64,000 nucleotides of DNA from Massilia alkalitolerans DSM 17462 (GCF_000427785.1 NZ_ATYR01000032.1:1-64000), one strand, 5' to 3'. Counted from the stretch's first letter, positions 8,556-17,124 are shown. Notes: generated by a model not told the origin, from the letters alone. Program-made: numbers and translations.

Positions 8556-8941
8556 TACTTGTTCTCCAATCAAAAATAGTTTGGTTCCGCGTCTTGTGTT
8601 TGCCGCTGCACCGTATGCCCTGCGTGCTCGCCATCCGGCCGGTAGACCGCATGCCCGACCCGTGAACCGATTGTCGCCTCTTGCCGCTTCCGCTCTTGCC
8701 CGAAGCCGCAGACGTGACATTATCACCAGATTGCTGGTCGGAATCAAAGTAAAGTAATGAAAACCGATTAATTCTTTTGTTTCAAATAAAAAAACCACGA
8801 CCGTTGCGTATTCATCCTGGCCGCGCGGCGCTGCTTGATTTCCACAAGTCAACAGAACATAATCTTTCTGTCGCCGCGGCCGGCGGCGCCCGCACTCTTC
8901 GGCCCTCCCACGCACCCCATCTTTTGCTGCAGCTGCGCACC
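8556..8941. other. Divergent intergenic region, no gene seen
   Basis: This 386-base gap separates the leftward permease from the rightward TPR-GGDEF gene. The stretch at about 8740-8800 is unusually AT-rich for this genome (runs of A and T) and probably carries promoters for one or both genes. I could not pick a convincing -35/-10 pair or any RNA gene. Confidence 0.5.
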
Positions 8942-10978
8942 ATGACAACTCGACAGGCATCGCACCAGGCGATGCGCACCCGGCGCCGGTCCCTGCCCGC
9001 CCTGCTGCTGGCACTGGCCTGCGCCGCCATCGTCCCGGGTGCGGATGCCTGGGCGGCAGGCCCGGTCGCGGCGGAGTTGCGCCTGCGCGAGCTGGGCCAG
9101 CTGGCCGAGCGCAGCAATCCCGATGCGCGCGCACGCCTGCTGGCGGAAGCGCCCGCGTTTACCGAGGGCGCACCCTATTCCCTCCACGTCGCCTACCTGC
9201 GCCTGCTGCGCCGCATCCATATCGACGCCGGCCAGCTGGCGGACAGCTATGCGGTCGACGAACGCATCATCCGGCTCGCCACGCGCGAGGGCGACGCCCT
9301 GCAGCTGGCCCTGGCCAGCCTCGGCCGGGTCCACAAGCGGCTCAACGACAACGACCCGGCCAGCGCGATGGCCCTGCTGGAAAACCTGAACACCCAGTAC
9401 CGCGAGCTGCACAGCACCGAGTTCGCAGCGAATGCCGAAACGGCGTATGGCGCGATCTACAACACCACCGGCCAGCACGACCGCGCCCTCGCGCACTACC
9501 TGCGCGCCCTCGAACTGGTACAGCGCACCCCGAAGCTGTGGAGTCCGCGCGAAGCCGACTTGCGCCTGGCCCTGGCGCGCCTGTACGTGAACAGCGGCGA
9601 CCCGGTCAAGGCCCTCGACACCACGCGCGCCTACCGCGAGGCGCGCGCCGGCGAGGAACTCCCGCCGCGGGTCGAAGCCCTGATGTACTTCCTCGACGGC
9701 CGCGCCTACGTCACCCTGCGCCAGCTGCCGCAGGCCCACGCCGCCTTCGGGCACGCCCTGGCATTGGCACGCAAGCACGACCTGCGCTGGATCGAGGCGA
9801 GCGTGCTGGGCAACGTCTCCGACGCTTACCTGCGGGCCCAGCGCTGGGTCGAGGCCGAGCGCGCCGCCCGCGCCGCCGTGGCGCTGTCCGAGGCGGTGAC
9901 CGACCAGAGCATCATCCAGATGGTCTATGCCAACCTCGGTTTCGCCCTGTTCGGCCAGGGCCGGATGGCCGAAGGCAGGGTCCACATCGACCGCACCGCG
10001 CAGGAGCTGCGCAAGGCCGGCGCCATGCTGGCGGTGTCGAACATCCTGGCCGAGAAGGGCGAAGCCCTGGAACGGGCCGGCCTGCACAAGCAGGCGCTGC
10101 AGGCGGTGCGCGAGCGCGAGAAGATCCAGGAATCGCTGGAACTGGAGCGCCGCAACAAGGCCTTCGCCGCGCTGCAAGAACAGTTCAACGCCAAGCAGCG
10201 CGCCGCGCAGATCGATCGCCTGCGCCAGGAAAACGCGGTCAAGGACGCCGAGATCGACAACCGCAACCTGCGCCTGGCCCTGGCCTCGCTCGGCGCCGGC
10301 ATCGCCCTGCTGCTGTCCGCCTTCGTGTTCATGCTGTACCGGAAGTCGCAGGCCACCAGCCGGCGCCTGGCCGAACTGAACGCCGAACTGGCGCACCGCT
10401 CGGCGCACGACCCGCTCACCGGCCTGTACAACCGCCGCTCCTTTGTCGACCGCATGCGCGCCCGGCAAGCGGCCAGCGACGACTGCTTCACGCTGCTCGA
10501 CATCGACCACTTCAAGCGCATCAACGACCAGCACGGCCATGCCGCCGGCGACGCGGTGCTGGTCGAGGTGGGACGCCGCCTGAACGAGGTGGTGCGCGAT
10601 ACCGACATGGTGCTGCGCTGGGGCGGCGAGGAATTCCTGGTGTATTCGCAGGGCGTGAGCGAGGCCCGGCGTCCGCTGCTGGTGCAGCGCATCCTGAATG
10701 CCATTGCCGGCACGCCGGTGGTGTTGGAGGACGGCACCACCCTCTCGGTGAGCGCCACCGCCGGCGCGGTCTCGCTGCCGCTCGGCTCGAGCGAAGCCCT
10801 GGGCTGGGAACAGGCAATCGCGCTCGCCGACCGCGCGCTCTACAAGGGCAAGGAAGCGGGCCGCAACCGGGCCTTCATCGTCGAAGGCGTGGAGGCCGCG
10901 GGCGCAAGCCCGGGCCTGGAGCGCAATCTGCAGCTGCACCTGGTGCTGCCCGACCTGCACGGGCACCCGGCAGCTTAG
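8942..10978 (+). CDS. Exported TPR sensor diguanylate cyclase (TPR-TM-GGDEF)
   Basis: The 678-residue protein starts with an Arg-rich signal (MRTRRRSLPALLLALA), followed by a TPR-like helical periplasmic region (about 40-420), a coiled-coil-like stretch, one transmembrane helix (LALASLGAGIALLLSAFVFML) and a C-terminal GGDEF domain. The active site is intact (GGEEF) and an inhibitory I-site RxxD (RDTD) lies five residues before it, so it should make c-di-GMP with product inhibition. ATG at 8942 or at 8975 could be the start. Its stop overlaps the stop of the convergent MHYT kinase gene by two bases. Confidence 0.88.
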   Translation: MTTRQASHQAMRTRRRSLPALLLALACAAIVPGADAWAAGPVAAELRLRELGQLAERSNPDARARLLAEAPAFTEGAPYSLHVAYLRLLRRIHIDAGQLADSYAVDERIIRLATREGDALQLALASLGRVHKRLNDNDPASAMALLENLNTQYRELHSTEFAANAETAYGAIYNTTGQHDRALAHYLRALELVQRTPKLWSPREADLRLALARLYVNSGDPVKALDTTRAYREARAGEELPPRVEALMYFLDGRAYVTLRQLPQAHAAFGHALALARKHDLRWIEASVLGNVSDAYLRAQRWVEAERAARAAVALSEAVTDQSIIQMVYANLGFALFGQGRMAEGRVHIDRTAQELRKAGAMLAVSNILAEKGEALERAGLHKQALQAVREREKIQESLELERRNKAFAALQEQFNAKQRAAQIDRLRQENAVKDAEIDNRNLRLALASLGAGIALLLSAFVFMLYRKSQATSRRLAELNAELAHRSAHDPLTGLYNRRSFVDRMRARQAASDDCFTLLDIDHFKRINDQHGHAAGDAVLVEVGRRLNEVVRDTDMVLRWGGEEFLVYSQGVSEARRPLLVQRILNAIAGTPVVLEDGTTLSVSATAGAVSLPLGSSEALGWEQAIALADRALYKGKEAGRNRAFIVEGVEAAGASPGLERNLQLHLVLPDLHGHPAA

Positions 10979-12984
10979 GCCAAGCGGCTCAGGGCGCTGC
11001 GCCCCGCCATCCCCACCACCGTCTGCAACAGCACTGCCGGGCGCAGCGGCTTGGCCAGGTATTCGTCGAAGCCCGCCGCCAAAGCGCGCTGCTGGTCTTC
11101 GCGGCGCGAAAACGCGGTGAGCGCGATCGCCGGCACGCCGGCCAAGGTCCTGTCACGCTCGGCCCGGACCCGCCGGATCAGCTCGAAGCCATCCATCAGG
11201 GGCATGCCGATGTCGCTGATCAGGAGGTCGGGACGGTGGCGCTCGAGCATGCGCAGGGCATCCGCGGCACCCGTCGCGGTCACGATCCGGGCGCCGCTCT
11301 CGGCCAGCACCTGCTGCACCAGTTCGAGCGAATCGGGTTCGTCGTCCACCACCAGCAGCGTCAGCCCGGCCAGGCTGCCGCCTGGCTGGTTGGCCGGCTG
11401 GTCGACCGGGCCGGGCGGCGCCGCGGCGGCAGGTTCGGCCACGGCCATGCCCCGATGGATCGGCAGGTGCACGGTGAAGGTGGCGCCGCGCCCCACTCCG
11501 CTGCTGGCCACCGTGATGGCGCCGCCCTGCAGCTCGACCAGCTGGCGCGCGATCGCCAGGCCCAGCCCGAGGCCGCCATGGCGCCGCGCGGACGAGGAAT
11601 CGGCCTGGCGGAAGCGGTCGAACACATAGGGCAGGAATTCGGGATCGATGCCGATGCCGGAGTCGGCGACGTCGATCGCCACCGCGTCGCCTTCGCGCCT
11701 CACGCTCACGGCGACCCGGCCGCCCGGCTCGGTGAACTTGATCGCGTTCGACACCAGGTTCGACAACACCTGCTGCATCCGCCCGAGGTCGCCCAGCACC
11801 GGCCCGGCGTCGTAGTCGACCTCGGCCACCAGCTGGATCTGCTTGCCGAGCGCCGCCGGACGCGCGGTCTCGAGTGCGGCGTTGACGAATTCGGCCGGCG
11901 TCACGGCTTTTGCTTCCACCCGTATCTTGCCGGCGATCAGGCGGCTCATGTCGAGCATGTCCTCGATCAGCTGCGATTGGGCGCGCGCATTGCGCTCGAT
12001 GGTTTCCAGGCCGCGGCGCAGCATGGCCTCGTCGCGGTAGCCCTGCAGCAGCAGCTGCGACCAGCCCAGCATGGCATTGAGCGGCGTGCGCAGTTCGTGC
12101 GACAGGGTGGCCAGGAACTCGTCCTTCAGCTGGCTCAGGTGCTCGGCCTCGACCCGTGCCTTCTGCTCGCGCAGGTAGAGCTCCTGGCGCTCGGCGGCCG
12201 CTTCCTGCGAGGCCGCCAGGGTGCGGTTGCGCGACTCCAGGCGGGTATCGAACACCGCCGCCAGCAGCGCGATGCTGAGCACCGCGAAGCTGGCCACCGC
12301 GACCAGGATGGCCAGGTGGTCCTGGTTGACGCCGTTGTCGGCGGCGCGGCAAACGCTGGCGGCATCGAAGTGGGCCGCGGCCATGCCGGTGTAGTGCATG
12401 CCCGCGATGGCGCCGCCCATGACGACAGCGGCGCCCAGCTGCAGCAGGCGCGGATGCCTGACGTTCTCGTTGAGGCGGAAACCGATCCACAGCGCGCCGG
12501 CGGAGGCGCCGATGGCGATCGCCACCGAGGCGGCGAACAGCCAGGGATCGTAGCGGATGGCCGGGTCCATGCGCATGCCCGCCATGCCGGTGTAGTGCAT
12601 CGCATTGATGCCGAGGCCCATCAGGATCGCGCCCCAGGCCAGGTGGCGTACGGAGAGCTCGCGGTGGCGCAGCTGCCACAAGGCCAGTCCGGACACGGCC
12701 ACCGGCAGCAGCCAGGAGACGAAGGTGATCAGGGGGTCGTAGGCGAGCGGCATCGGCAGGCGGAAGGCCAGCATGCCGATGAAGTGCATGGCCCAGATGC
12801 CGCTGCCCATGGCGAAGGCGCCGCCCGCCATCCAGGCATGCGGCGCATGGCCGTGCGACTGCTTGACCCGCATCGACAGGCTCAGGGCCGTGTACGAGGC
12901 GAAGATCGCCACCAGGATCGAGAGCAGCACCAGCGTTGGTTGGTAATGGCCGATCAGCATAGGAGCCAAGTCAAATCCCTTCAT
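10975..12984 (-). CDS. MHYT-domain hybrid histidine kinase
   Basis: This is a membrane sensor kinase of about 669 residues. The N-terminal seven-helix MHYT domain shows MHFIGM and two MHYTGM motifs, proposed to bind copper and sense a diatomic gas or redox state. A coiled coil, HisKA domain (FLATLSHELRTPLN), ATPase domain (GLGLGLAI) and a C-terminal receiver (LLVVDDEP, phospho-Asp in LISDIGMP) follow. The final phosphate acceptor is not adjacent; an Hpt protein is encoded at 29287. Start is ambiguous between 12984 and 12960 because neither has a convincing Shine-Dalgarno. Confidence 0.88.
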   Translation of the reverse strand: MKGFDLAPMLIGHYQPTLVLLSILVAIFASYTALSLSMRVKQSHGHAPHAWMAGGAFAMGSGIWAMHFIGMLAFRLPMPLAYDPLITFVSWLLPVAVSGLALWQLRHRELSVRHLAWGAILMGLGINAMHYTGMAGMRMDPAIRYDPWLFAASVAIAIGASAGALWIGFRLNENVRHPRLLQLGAAVVMGGAIAGMHYTGMAAAHFDAASVCRAADNGVNQDHLAILVAVASFAVLSIALLAAVFDTRLESRNRTLAASQEAAAERQELYLREQKARVEAEHLSQLKDEFLATLSHELRTPLNAMLGWSQLLLQGYRDEAMLRRGLETIERNARAQSQLIEDMLDMSRLIAGKIRVEAKAVTPAEFVNAALETARPAALGKQIQLVAEVDYDAGPVLGDLGRMQQVLSNLVSNAIKFTEPGGRVAVSVRREGDAVAIDVADSGIGIDPEFLPYVFDRFRQADSSSARRHGGLGLGLAIARQLVELQGGAITVASSGVGRGATFTVHLPIHRGMAVAEPAAAAPPGPVDQPANQPGGSLAGLTLLVVDDEPDSLELVQQVLAESGARIVTATGAADALRMLERHRPDLLISDIGMPLMDGFELIRRVRAERDRTLAGVPAIALTAFSRREDQQRALAAGFDEYLAKPLRPAVLLQTVVGMAGRSALSRLA

Positions 12985-13176
12985 GTCCGCACCAAGCACG
13001 GTGCCAGCCTGGCGACCCGAGTGTACACGACGCCAGCCGGCCCTGGCGCCATCGAATCTGACAGGTCGGGCAGGAGCGGCCCCGCCTTGTTTTTCTACCC
13101 GGCAATTTTACTGGACGCGCCCGGACTTGGTGCGCGCCCGATGCGCCCGCGCCACAGGACGGCGGCGCCGGCCAGC

Positions 13177-13205
13177 TTGACCGATGCGCTCCATGCCCTT
13201 ACCAT
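13177..13205 (+). promoter_or_regulatory. Sigma70-type promoter of the tyrS leader
   Basis: TTGACC (13177-13182), a 17-nt spacer and TACCAT (13200-13205) form a good sigma70-like promoter. The expected transcription start is about 13212, which is the A of the leader-peptide ATG, so the leader would be translated from a leaderless 5' end. Confidence 0.65.
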
Positions 13206-13211
13206 CAAGCC

Positions 13212-13268
13212 ATGCATTCCATCCATTCCCACGCCAGCTATTACGCCTACCGCACTTCGCGGCGGTAG
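13212..13268 (+). CDS. tyrS leader peptide, tyrosine-codon rich
   Basis: This 18-codon open frame encodes MHSIHSHASYYAYRTSRR. Three of four consecutive codons (Tyr Tyr Ala Tyr, 13239-13250) are tyrosine, directly before CTACCGC, the 5' arm of a hairpin (13247-13253 with 13262-13268). The stop codon TAG is part of the 3' arm. The layout copies the trp leader plan (control codons, then Arg-Thr-Ser, then stop) and precedes a tyrosyl-tRNA synthetase gene. No Shine-Dalgarno is present; the promoter predicts initiation at the mRNA 5' end. Short length alone would be weak evidence; the codon content plus position make it credible. Confidence 0.7.
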   Translation: MHSIHSHASYYAYRTSRR

Positions 13269-13349
13269 GGGCTTGCGTGCAACCCGGTCCGCCCTCGGCG
13301 GACCGCGGCTGATCGTGGTCGATCCTTGGGCGTTCCACTTTTCCAAGGA
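13247..13349 (+). promoter_or_regulatory. Candidate tyrS attenuator: competing hairpins and masked Shine-Dalgarno
   Basis: Four helices are seen. A: CTACCGC 13247-13253 with GCGGTAG 13262-13268. B: GGTCCGCC 13286-13293 with GGCGGACC 13297-13304, perfect with a 3-nt loop. C: GATCG 13311-13315 with CGATC 13320-13324. D: TCCTTGG 13323-13329 with CCAAGGA 13343-13349, which covers the tyrS Shine-Dalgarno AAGGAAG. GGCGG at 13261-13265 can alternatively pair with CCGCC at 13289-13293, excluding A and B. Helix C excludes part of D. No U-tract follows B, so control of translation seems more likely than termination. Confidence 0.55.
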
Positions 13350-13357
13350 AGACTTCG

Positions 13358-14605
13358 ATGTCCAAAGTTTCATCCGACCTGCTCCAGCTGCTGCAAGAAC
13401 GCGGCTTCGTCCACCAGTGCACCGACGCCACCGGCCTCGGCGTGGCCCTGGGCGCCGGACCGCTGACGGCCTACCTCGGCTTCGACGCCACCGCCGACAG
13501 CCTGCATGTCGGCCACCTGGGGGGCCTGATGCTGATGCGCTGGCTGCAGCGCGCCGGCCACCGGCCCTTGCTGCTCGTCGGCGGCGCCACCACCCGCATC
13601 GGAGACCCGAGCTTTCGCGACACCAGCCGCCCGGTGCTGGGCGACGCCGCGATCGCCGCCAACATCGCCGGCATCAAGAGCGCCTTCACGCGCTACCTCG
13701 GCCCGGACGCCCAGGTGGTCGACAACGCCGACTGGCTCGACGGGCTCGGCTACCTCGATTTCCTGGCCCGGGTCGGGCGCCACTTCAGCGTCAGGCGCAT
13801 GCTCACCTACGATGCGATCCGCTCGCGCCTGGAACACTCGCTGTCCTTCCTGGAATTCGGCTACACCTTGCTGCAGGCCCACGATTTCACCGAACTGGCG
13901 CACCGCCACGGCTGCCGCCTGCAGGTCGGCGGCGCCGACCAATGGGCCAACATCATCAACGGCGTCGACCTGGCGCGGCGCCAGGGCATGCCGGACCTGT
14001 ACGGCCTGACCATGCCCCTGCTCACCACCAGCGACGGCAGGAAGATGGGCAAGTCCGCCGACGGCGCGGTCTGGCTGAATGCACAGCGCCTCGCGCCCTG
14101 GGATTTCTGGCAGTTCTGGCGCAACGTCGACGACCGCGACGTGGGCCGTTTCCTGGCGCTGTTCACAGAGCTGCCGATGGACGAGGTGCGGCGTCTGGCG
14201 GCGCTGCGCGGCGCCGAACTGAACGAGGCCAAGATCGTCCTGGCCAACGAGGCGACCTGCCTGGCCCACGGTGCACCGGCGGCGCAGGCGGCCGCGCGTG
14301 GCGCGGCCAGCGTGTTCGGCGGTGAGAACGGGTCCGACAGCCTGCCGGTCCACCGGATCGGCGAAGGGCGGCGCCTGGCCGGCATCAGCCTGGCCGAACT
14401 GGCGGTCGACTCGGGCCTGGTGGCGTCGCGCGGCGCGGCGCGGCGCCTGGCCGCGGGCGGCGGCCTGCGCCTGGATGGTACGGCGGTCGCGGATGCGGAC
14501 ACGCTCCTGCCGCAAGGCGCCGGGGCCTGGCTGCTCTCGGCCGGCAAGCGCCGCCACGTGCGCATCGAGCTCGCCGCGCAGGAATCCGCGGCGGCGCGGC
14601 CTTAA
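13358..14605 (+). CDS. tyrS: Tyrosyl-tRNA synthetase
   Basis: The 415-residue class Ic synthetase charges tRNA-Tyr. The HIGH-like motif is HVGH (50-53) and the KMSKS motif reads KMGKS (229-233). The tyrosine pocket segment includes FLEFGYTLLQAHDF and the QVGGADQWANI motif, and a C-terminal S4-like RNA-binding domain ends the protein. The start follows AAGGAAG. By eye it belongs to the E. coli TyrS lineage rather than the form I associate with Burkholderia and Ralstonia, so a second TyrRS elsewhere is possible. The upstream leader predicts regulation by tyrosine. The stop overlaps the convergent PAS-GGDEF gene. Confidence 0.93.
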   Translation: MSKVSSDLLQLLQERGFVHQCTDATGLGVALGAGPLTAYLGFDATADSLHVGHLGGLMLMRWLQRAGHRPLLLVGGATTRIGDPSFRDTSRPVLGDAAIAANIAGIKSAFTRYLGPDAQVVDNADWLDGLGYLDFLARVGRHFSVRRMLTYDAIRSRLEHSLSFLEFGYTLLQAHDFTELAHRHGCRLQVGGADQWANIINGVDLARRQGMPDLYGLTMPLLTTSDGRKMGKSADGAVWLNAQRLAPWDFWQFWRNVDDRDVGRFLALFTELPMDEVRRLAALRGAELNEAKIVLANEATCLAHGAPAAQAAARGAASVFGGENGSDSLPVHRIGEGRRLAGISLAELAVDSGLVASRGAARRLAAGGGLRLDGTAVADADTLLPQGAGAWLLSAGKRRHVRIELAAQESAAARP

Positions 14606-15594
14606 GCGGCGAGCTCGCCGTCGACCACCACCCGGTCGCGTCCGCCGCGCTTGGCGGCGTACAAGGCCTTGTCGGCCGCCTCGATCAGCTGGGCCGGCTC
14701 GATCGCGCGGCCGCGCTCGATGCCCGCCACCCCGATGCTCAGGGTGACATGGGGACGGAGCGCCGCCGGCGCATGCGGCAAATTGAGCGAAACTACGTGT
14801 TCGCGGATCGCGTTCGCATGGGCGCGCGCCTGTTCGACCGTGGTGTCGGGCAGGATCGCCGCGAACTCCTCGCCGCCGTAGCGCGCGGCGACATCGGCCG
14901 GACGCTTGCACATGGCGGCCAGCGCCTGCGCCACTGTGCTCAGGCAGGCGTCGCCCTCCTGGTGGCCGAAGTGGTCGTTGTAGGCCTTGAACGAATCGAT
15001 GTCCATCAGGAGCAGCGACAGCGCGCCGCCGTTGCGCTGGGCGCGGCGCAGCTCGCGGTCGAGGGCGACGTCGAAATGGCGGCGGTTGGCGATGCCGGTC
15101 AGGCCGTCCACGTAGGAACGGGCGCGCAGCGATTCCGCGTGGTCGAGCAGGCGCCGCTCGCGGTCGGCGGCGCCGCTGACGTCGCGGATCTCGACCAGGC
15201 AGAAACGCTCGCCGCCTTCGCTGAAGGGCGTCACGCTCACCGCCTGCTCGATGCGGGCGCCATCGAAGCTGCCCGCCTCGCGCAGCGGGAACGGGGCGCG
15301 GCCGCTCGAGGCCGGGATGGTGGTCGCGGTCTCCTCGGTGAGGGCTGCCAGCACCGCCGACTCGACCCGCGAGCCGCGCAGTTCCGGGAATACCTCGAAC
15401 AAGGAACGCTCGCGTACCCGCGCGGCGGCGTAGCCGGAGCGCGGCACCATCCAGCCGTTCCACAGTACGATTTCCTGGCCGGCGTCGAGCACGATCAGGC
15501 CGGAGTTGACGAGGTTGATGGCGCGCGTGGCGAAACTGCTCGCAGCAGCGCTGGCGGGATCGGTCCTGGTATTCATCGCCGGGCGGGTGGACAT
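14602..15594 (-). CDS. PAS-GGDEF diguanylate cyclase
   Basis: The protein has about 330 residues with no membrane segment. A PAS-like sensor domain (about 20-145) is followed by a short helical linker and a GGDEF domain. The cyclase site is intact (YGGEEF), the Mg/GTP region (MDIDSFKAYNDHFGH) is present and an RxxD I-site (RPAD) lies five residues before it. It should synthesise c-di-GMP in the cytoplasm in response to an unknown PAS signal. ATG at 15594 is preferred over the open extension to 15672; a Met seven codons on is also possible. Confidence 0.88.
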   Translation of the reverse strand: MSTRPAMNTRTDPASAAASSFATRAINLVNSGLIVLDAGQEIVLWNGWMVPRSGYAAARVRERSLFEVFPELRGSRVESAVLAALTEETATTIPASSGRAPFPLREAGSFDGARIEQAVSVTPFSEGGERFCLVEIRDVSGAADRERRLLDHAESLRARSYVDGLTGIANRRHFDVALDRELRRAQRNGGALSLLLMDIDSFKAYNDHFGHQEGDACLSTVAQALAAMCKRPADVAARYGGEEFAAILPDTTVEQARAHANAIREHVVSLNLPHAPAALRPHVTLSIGVAGIERGRAIEPAQLIEAADKALYAAKRGGRDRVVVDGELAA

Positions 15595-15801
15595 TCCAAT
15601 ATGATGACAAAAAGCAACTTCCGGATCATACCCGAGTTTGCGCCGCCGCTGGCCCCTGTGCCAAAAGTTCAATTTACAAAAAGTGCATGGTCGTGATTTT
15701 TCGTGAGCCTTGGCCTATCTCTTTCCGGCTACGATCAAGTCTTTGGTGCGGCCCATCCGGTCGCAGGTGAGATCGACATGGGCGAACGAAAGGGATTACT
15801 A

Positions 15802-16083
15802 ATGGCTGGCAAGATGGGTGAAGAATTCGGTGTGGACACCGTTGGAATGGAGCTGGCTGTGGAACCGGCGCCCCAGAACGCGCCCTGGCCGGCCGCGCCG
15901 CACGAGCTGCGCCGGCTGCGCATCCGCAAGCGCGAAAGCCAGGAGAAATTCTGGAGCCGTTTCGGCGTCACCCAGTCCAGCGGCAGCCGCTTCGAGACCG
16001 GTGTCGTGATCCCGCCGCCGGTCGCGATCCTGCTGCGCCTGTACGTCAACGGCACCCTCAAGGACGAAGACCTGCACGGTTGA
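15802..16083 (+). CDS. Small helix-turn-helix (XRE-like) regulator
   Basis: This 93-residue protein has a C-terminal helix-turn-helix: RLRIRKRESQEKFWSRFGV, then TQSSGSRFETG, then a short helix pair. This is the Cro/CI (XRE) pattern in which the second helix reads DNA. The N-terminal 40 residues look unstructured. ATG at 15802 is chosen because AAAGGG precedes it at seven bases; an ATG at 15778 is the alternative. The target is unknown. A palindrome in the downstream gap before htpX could be an operator. Confidence 0.65.
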   Translation: MAGKMGEEFGVDTVGMELAVEPAPQNAPWPAAPHELRRLRIRKRESQEKFWSRFGVTQSSGSRFETGVVIPPPVAILLRLYVNGTLKDEDLHG

Positions 16084-16093
16084 GCCTTCCCGC

Positions 16094-16114
16094 GGGGCGC
16101 CGGACATGCGCCCC
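16094..16114. terminator. Hairpin after the XRE gene
   Basis: GGGGCGC and GCGCCCC form a 7-bp perfect stem with a 7-nt loop, 11 bases after the stop codon. There is no U-tract, so it may only weakly terminate or protect the transcript end. Confidence 0.4.
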
Positions 16115-16123
16115 AGAGGTGGC

Positions 16124-16150
16124 ACTTCTGTATTCATGAAGTAAAACTTC
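16124..16150. promoter_or_regulatory. Repeated ACTTC/GAAGT palindrome upstream of htpX
   Basis: ACTTC (16124-16128), GAAGT (16138-16142) and ACTTC (16146-16150) lie about 105-130 bases before the htpX start; the last two form a perfect palindrome with a 3-nt centre. It could be an operator for the adjacent small HTH protein or a stress regulator of htpX. Chance occurrence is possible. Confidence 0.3.
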
Positions 16151-16254
16151 GAATTTCTTCGCTTTTCCCAGACCAGCCGGGTGCGTTATCCTTATGGCTG
16201 AGCAGGACCGGCCCCAAGCCGTCCTGCCGCTATCGATCAACGCATACCGGAACC

Positions 16255-17124
16255 ATGAAACGCACCGTACTTCTCATCGCCACCAACCTCGCCATCATGC
16301 TGGTGCTGGGCATTTCCGCCAGCCTGCTGGGTGTCAACCGCTTCCTCACCGCCAACGGCCTGAACCTCGGCGCCCTGCTCGTCTTCGCCGGCCTGATGGG
16401 CTTCGGCGGCGCCTTCATCTCGCTCCTGATCAGTAAACCCATGGCCAAGTGGTCGACCGGCGCGCGCGTGATCGGGCAGCCCTCGAACGCGACCGAAGCC
16501 TGGCTGATGGCCACCGTGGCGGCCCAGGCCCAGCGCGCCGGCATCGCCATGCCGGAAGTCGCCGTGTACGAAGGCGAACCGAATGCCTTCGCCACCGGCG
16601 CCTCGAAGAACGCGTCGCTGGTGGCGGTGTCGACCGGCCTGCTGGCGTCCATGACGCAGGACGAGGTCGAGGCCGTGCTGGCGCACGAGGTCGCGCACAT
16701 CGCCAACGGCGACATGGTGACGCTCACCCTGATCCAGGGCGTGGTGAACACCTTCGTGATCTTCCTGGCGCGCGTGGTCGCCTACGCGGTGGACAGCTTC
16801 CTGCGCAAGGACGAGGAAAGCAGCGGCCCGGGCATCGCGTACACCATCACCGCCATCGTCTGCGATATCCTGTTTGGTATCCTGGCCAGCATCATCGTGG
16901 CCTGGTTCTCGCGCCAGCGCGAATTCCGTGCCGACCGCGGCGCCGCGCAGATCATGGGCACGCCGCGTCCGATGATCGATGCGCTGGCACGGCTGGGCGG
17001 CATCAGCGCCGGCGCGCTGCCGAAGAACATGGCGGCGTCGGGCATCGCCGGCGGCGGCGTGATGTCGCTGTTCAGCAGCCACCCGTCGTGCGAGGAGCGC
17101 ATCGCTGCGCTCCAGCGCGCCTGA
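16255..17124 (+). CDS. htpX: Membrane zinc metalloprotease HtpX
   Basis: The 289-residue M48-family protease of the inner membrane cleaves damaged membrane proteins. Two N-terminal membrane helices (about 4-55), the zinc motif HEVAH (in VLAHEVAHIANGD) and two more hydrophobic helices are visible. The third ligand Glu is probably in SRQREFRADRGAAQIMG. Length matches E. coli HtpX (293). In E. coli htpX responds to CpxR; a CpxR-type box is visible at the other end of this window but not here. An AI-2E-family permease follows after 36 bases. Confidence 0.93.
   Translation: MKRTVLLIATNLAIMLVLGISASLLGVNRFLTANGLNLGALLVFAGLMGFGGAFISLLISKPMAKWSTGARVIGQPSNATEAWLMATVAAQAQRAGIAMPEVAVYEGEPNAFATGASKNASLVAVSTGLLASMTQDEVEAVLAHEVAHIANGDMVTLTLIQGVVNTFVIFLARVVAYAVDSFLRKDEESSGPGIAYTITAIVCDILFGILASIIVAWFSRQREFRADRGAAQIMGTPRPMIDALARLGGISAGALPKNMAASGIAGGGVMSLFSSHPSCEERIAALQRA

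Noticed and set aside
8849..10966. 705-codon open frame on the minus strand
   Set aside because: Antisense to the TPR-GGDEF gene, whose signal peptide, transmembrane helix and GGEEF motif are all in place.
13286..13304. Hairpin in the tyrS leader as a classical transcription terminator
   Set aside because: The stem is perfect but followed by GCGGCTGATC, not a U-tract. I therefore favour translational control and did not list it as a terminator.
9538..14325. 1595-codon open frame on the plus strand
   Set aside because: It runs across the TPR-GGDEF gene, antisense to the MHYT kinase and into tyrS in other frames. All three real genes have complete domains, so this frame is a shadow.
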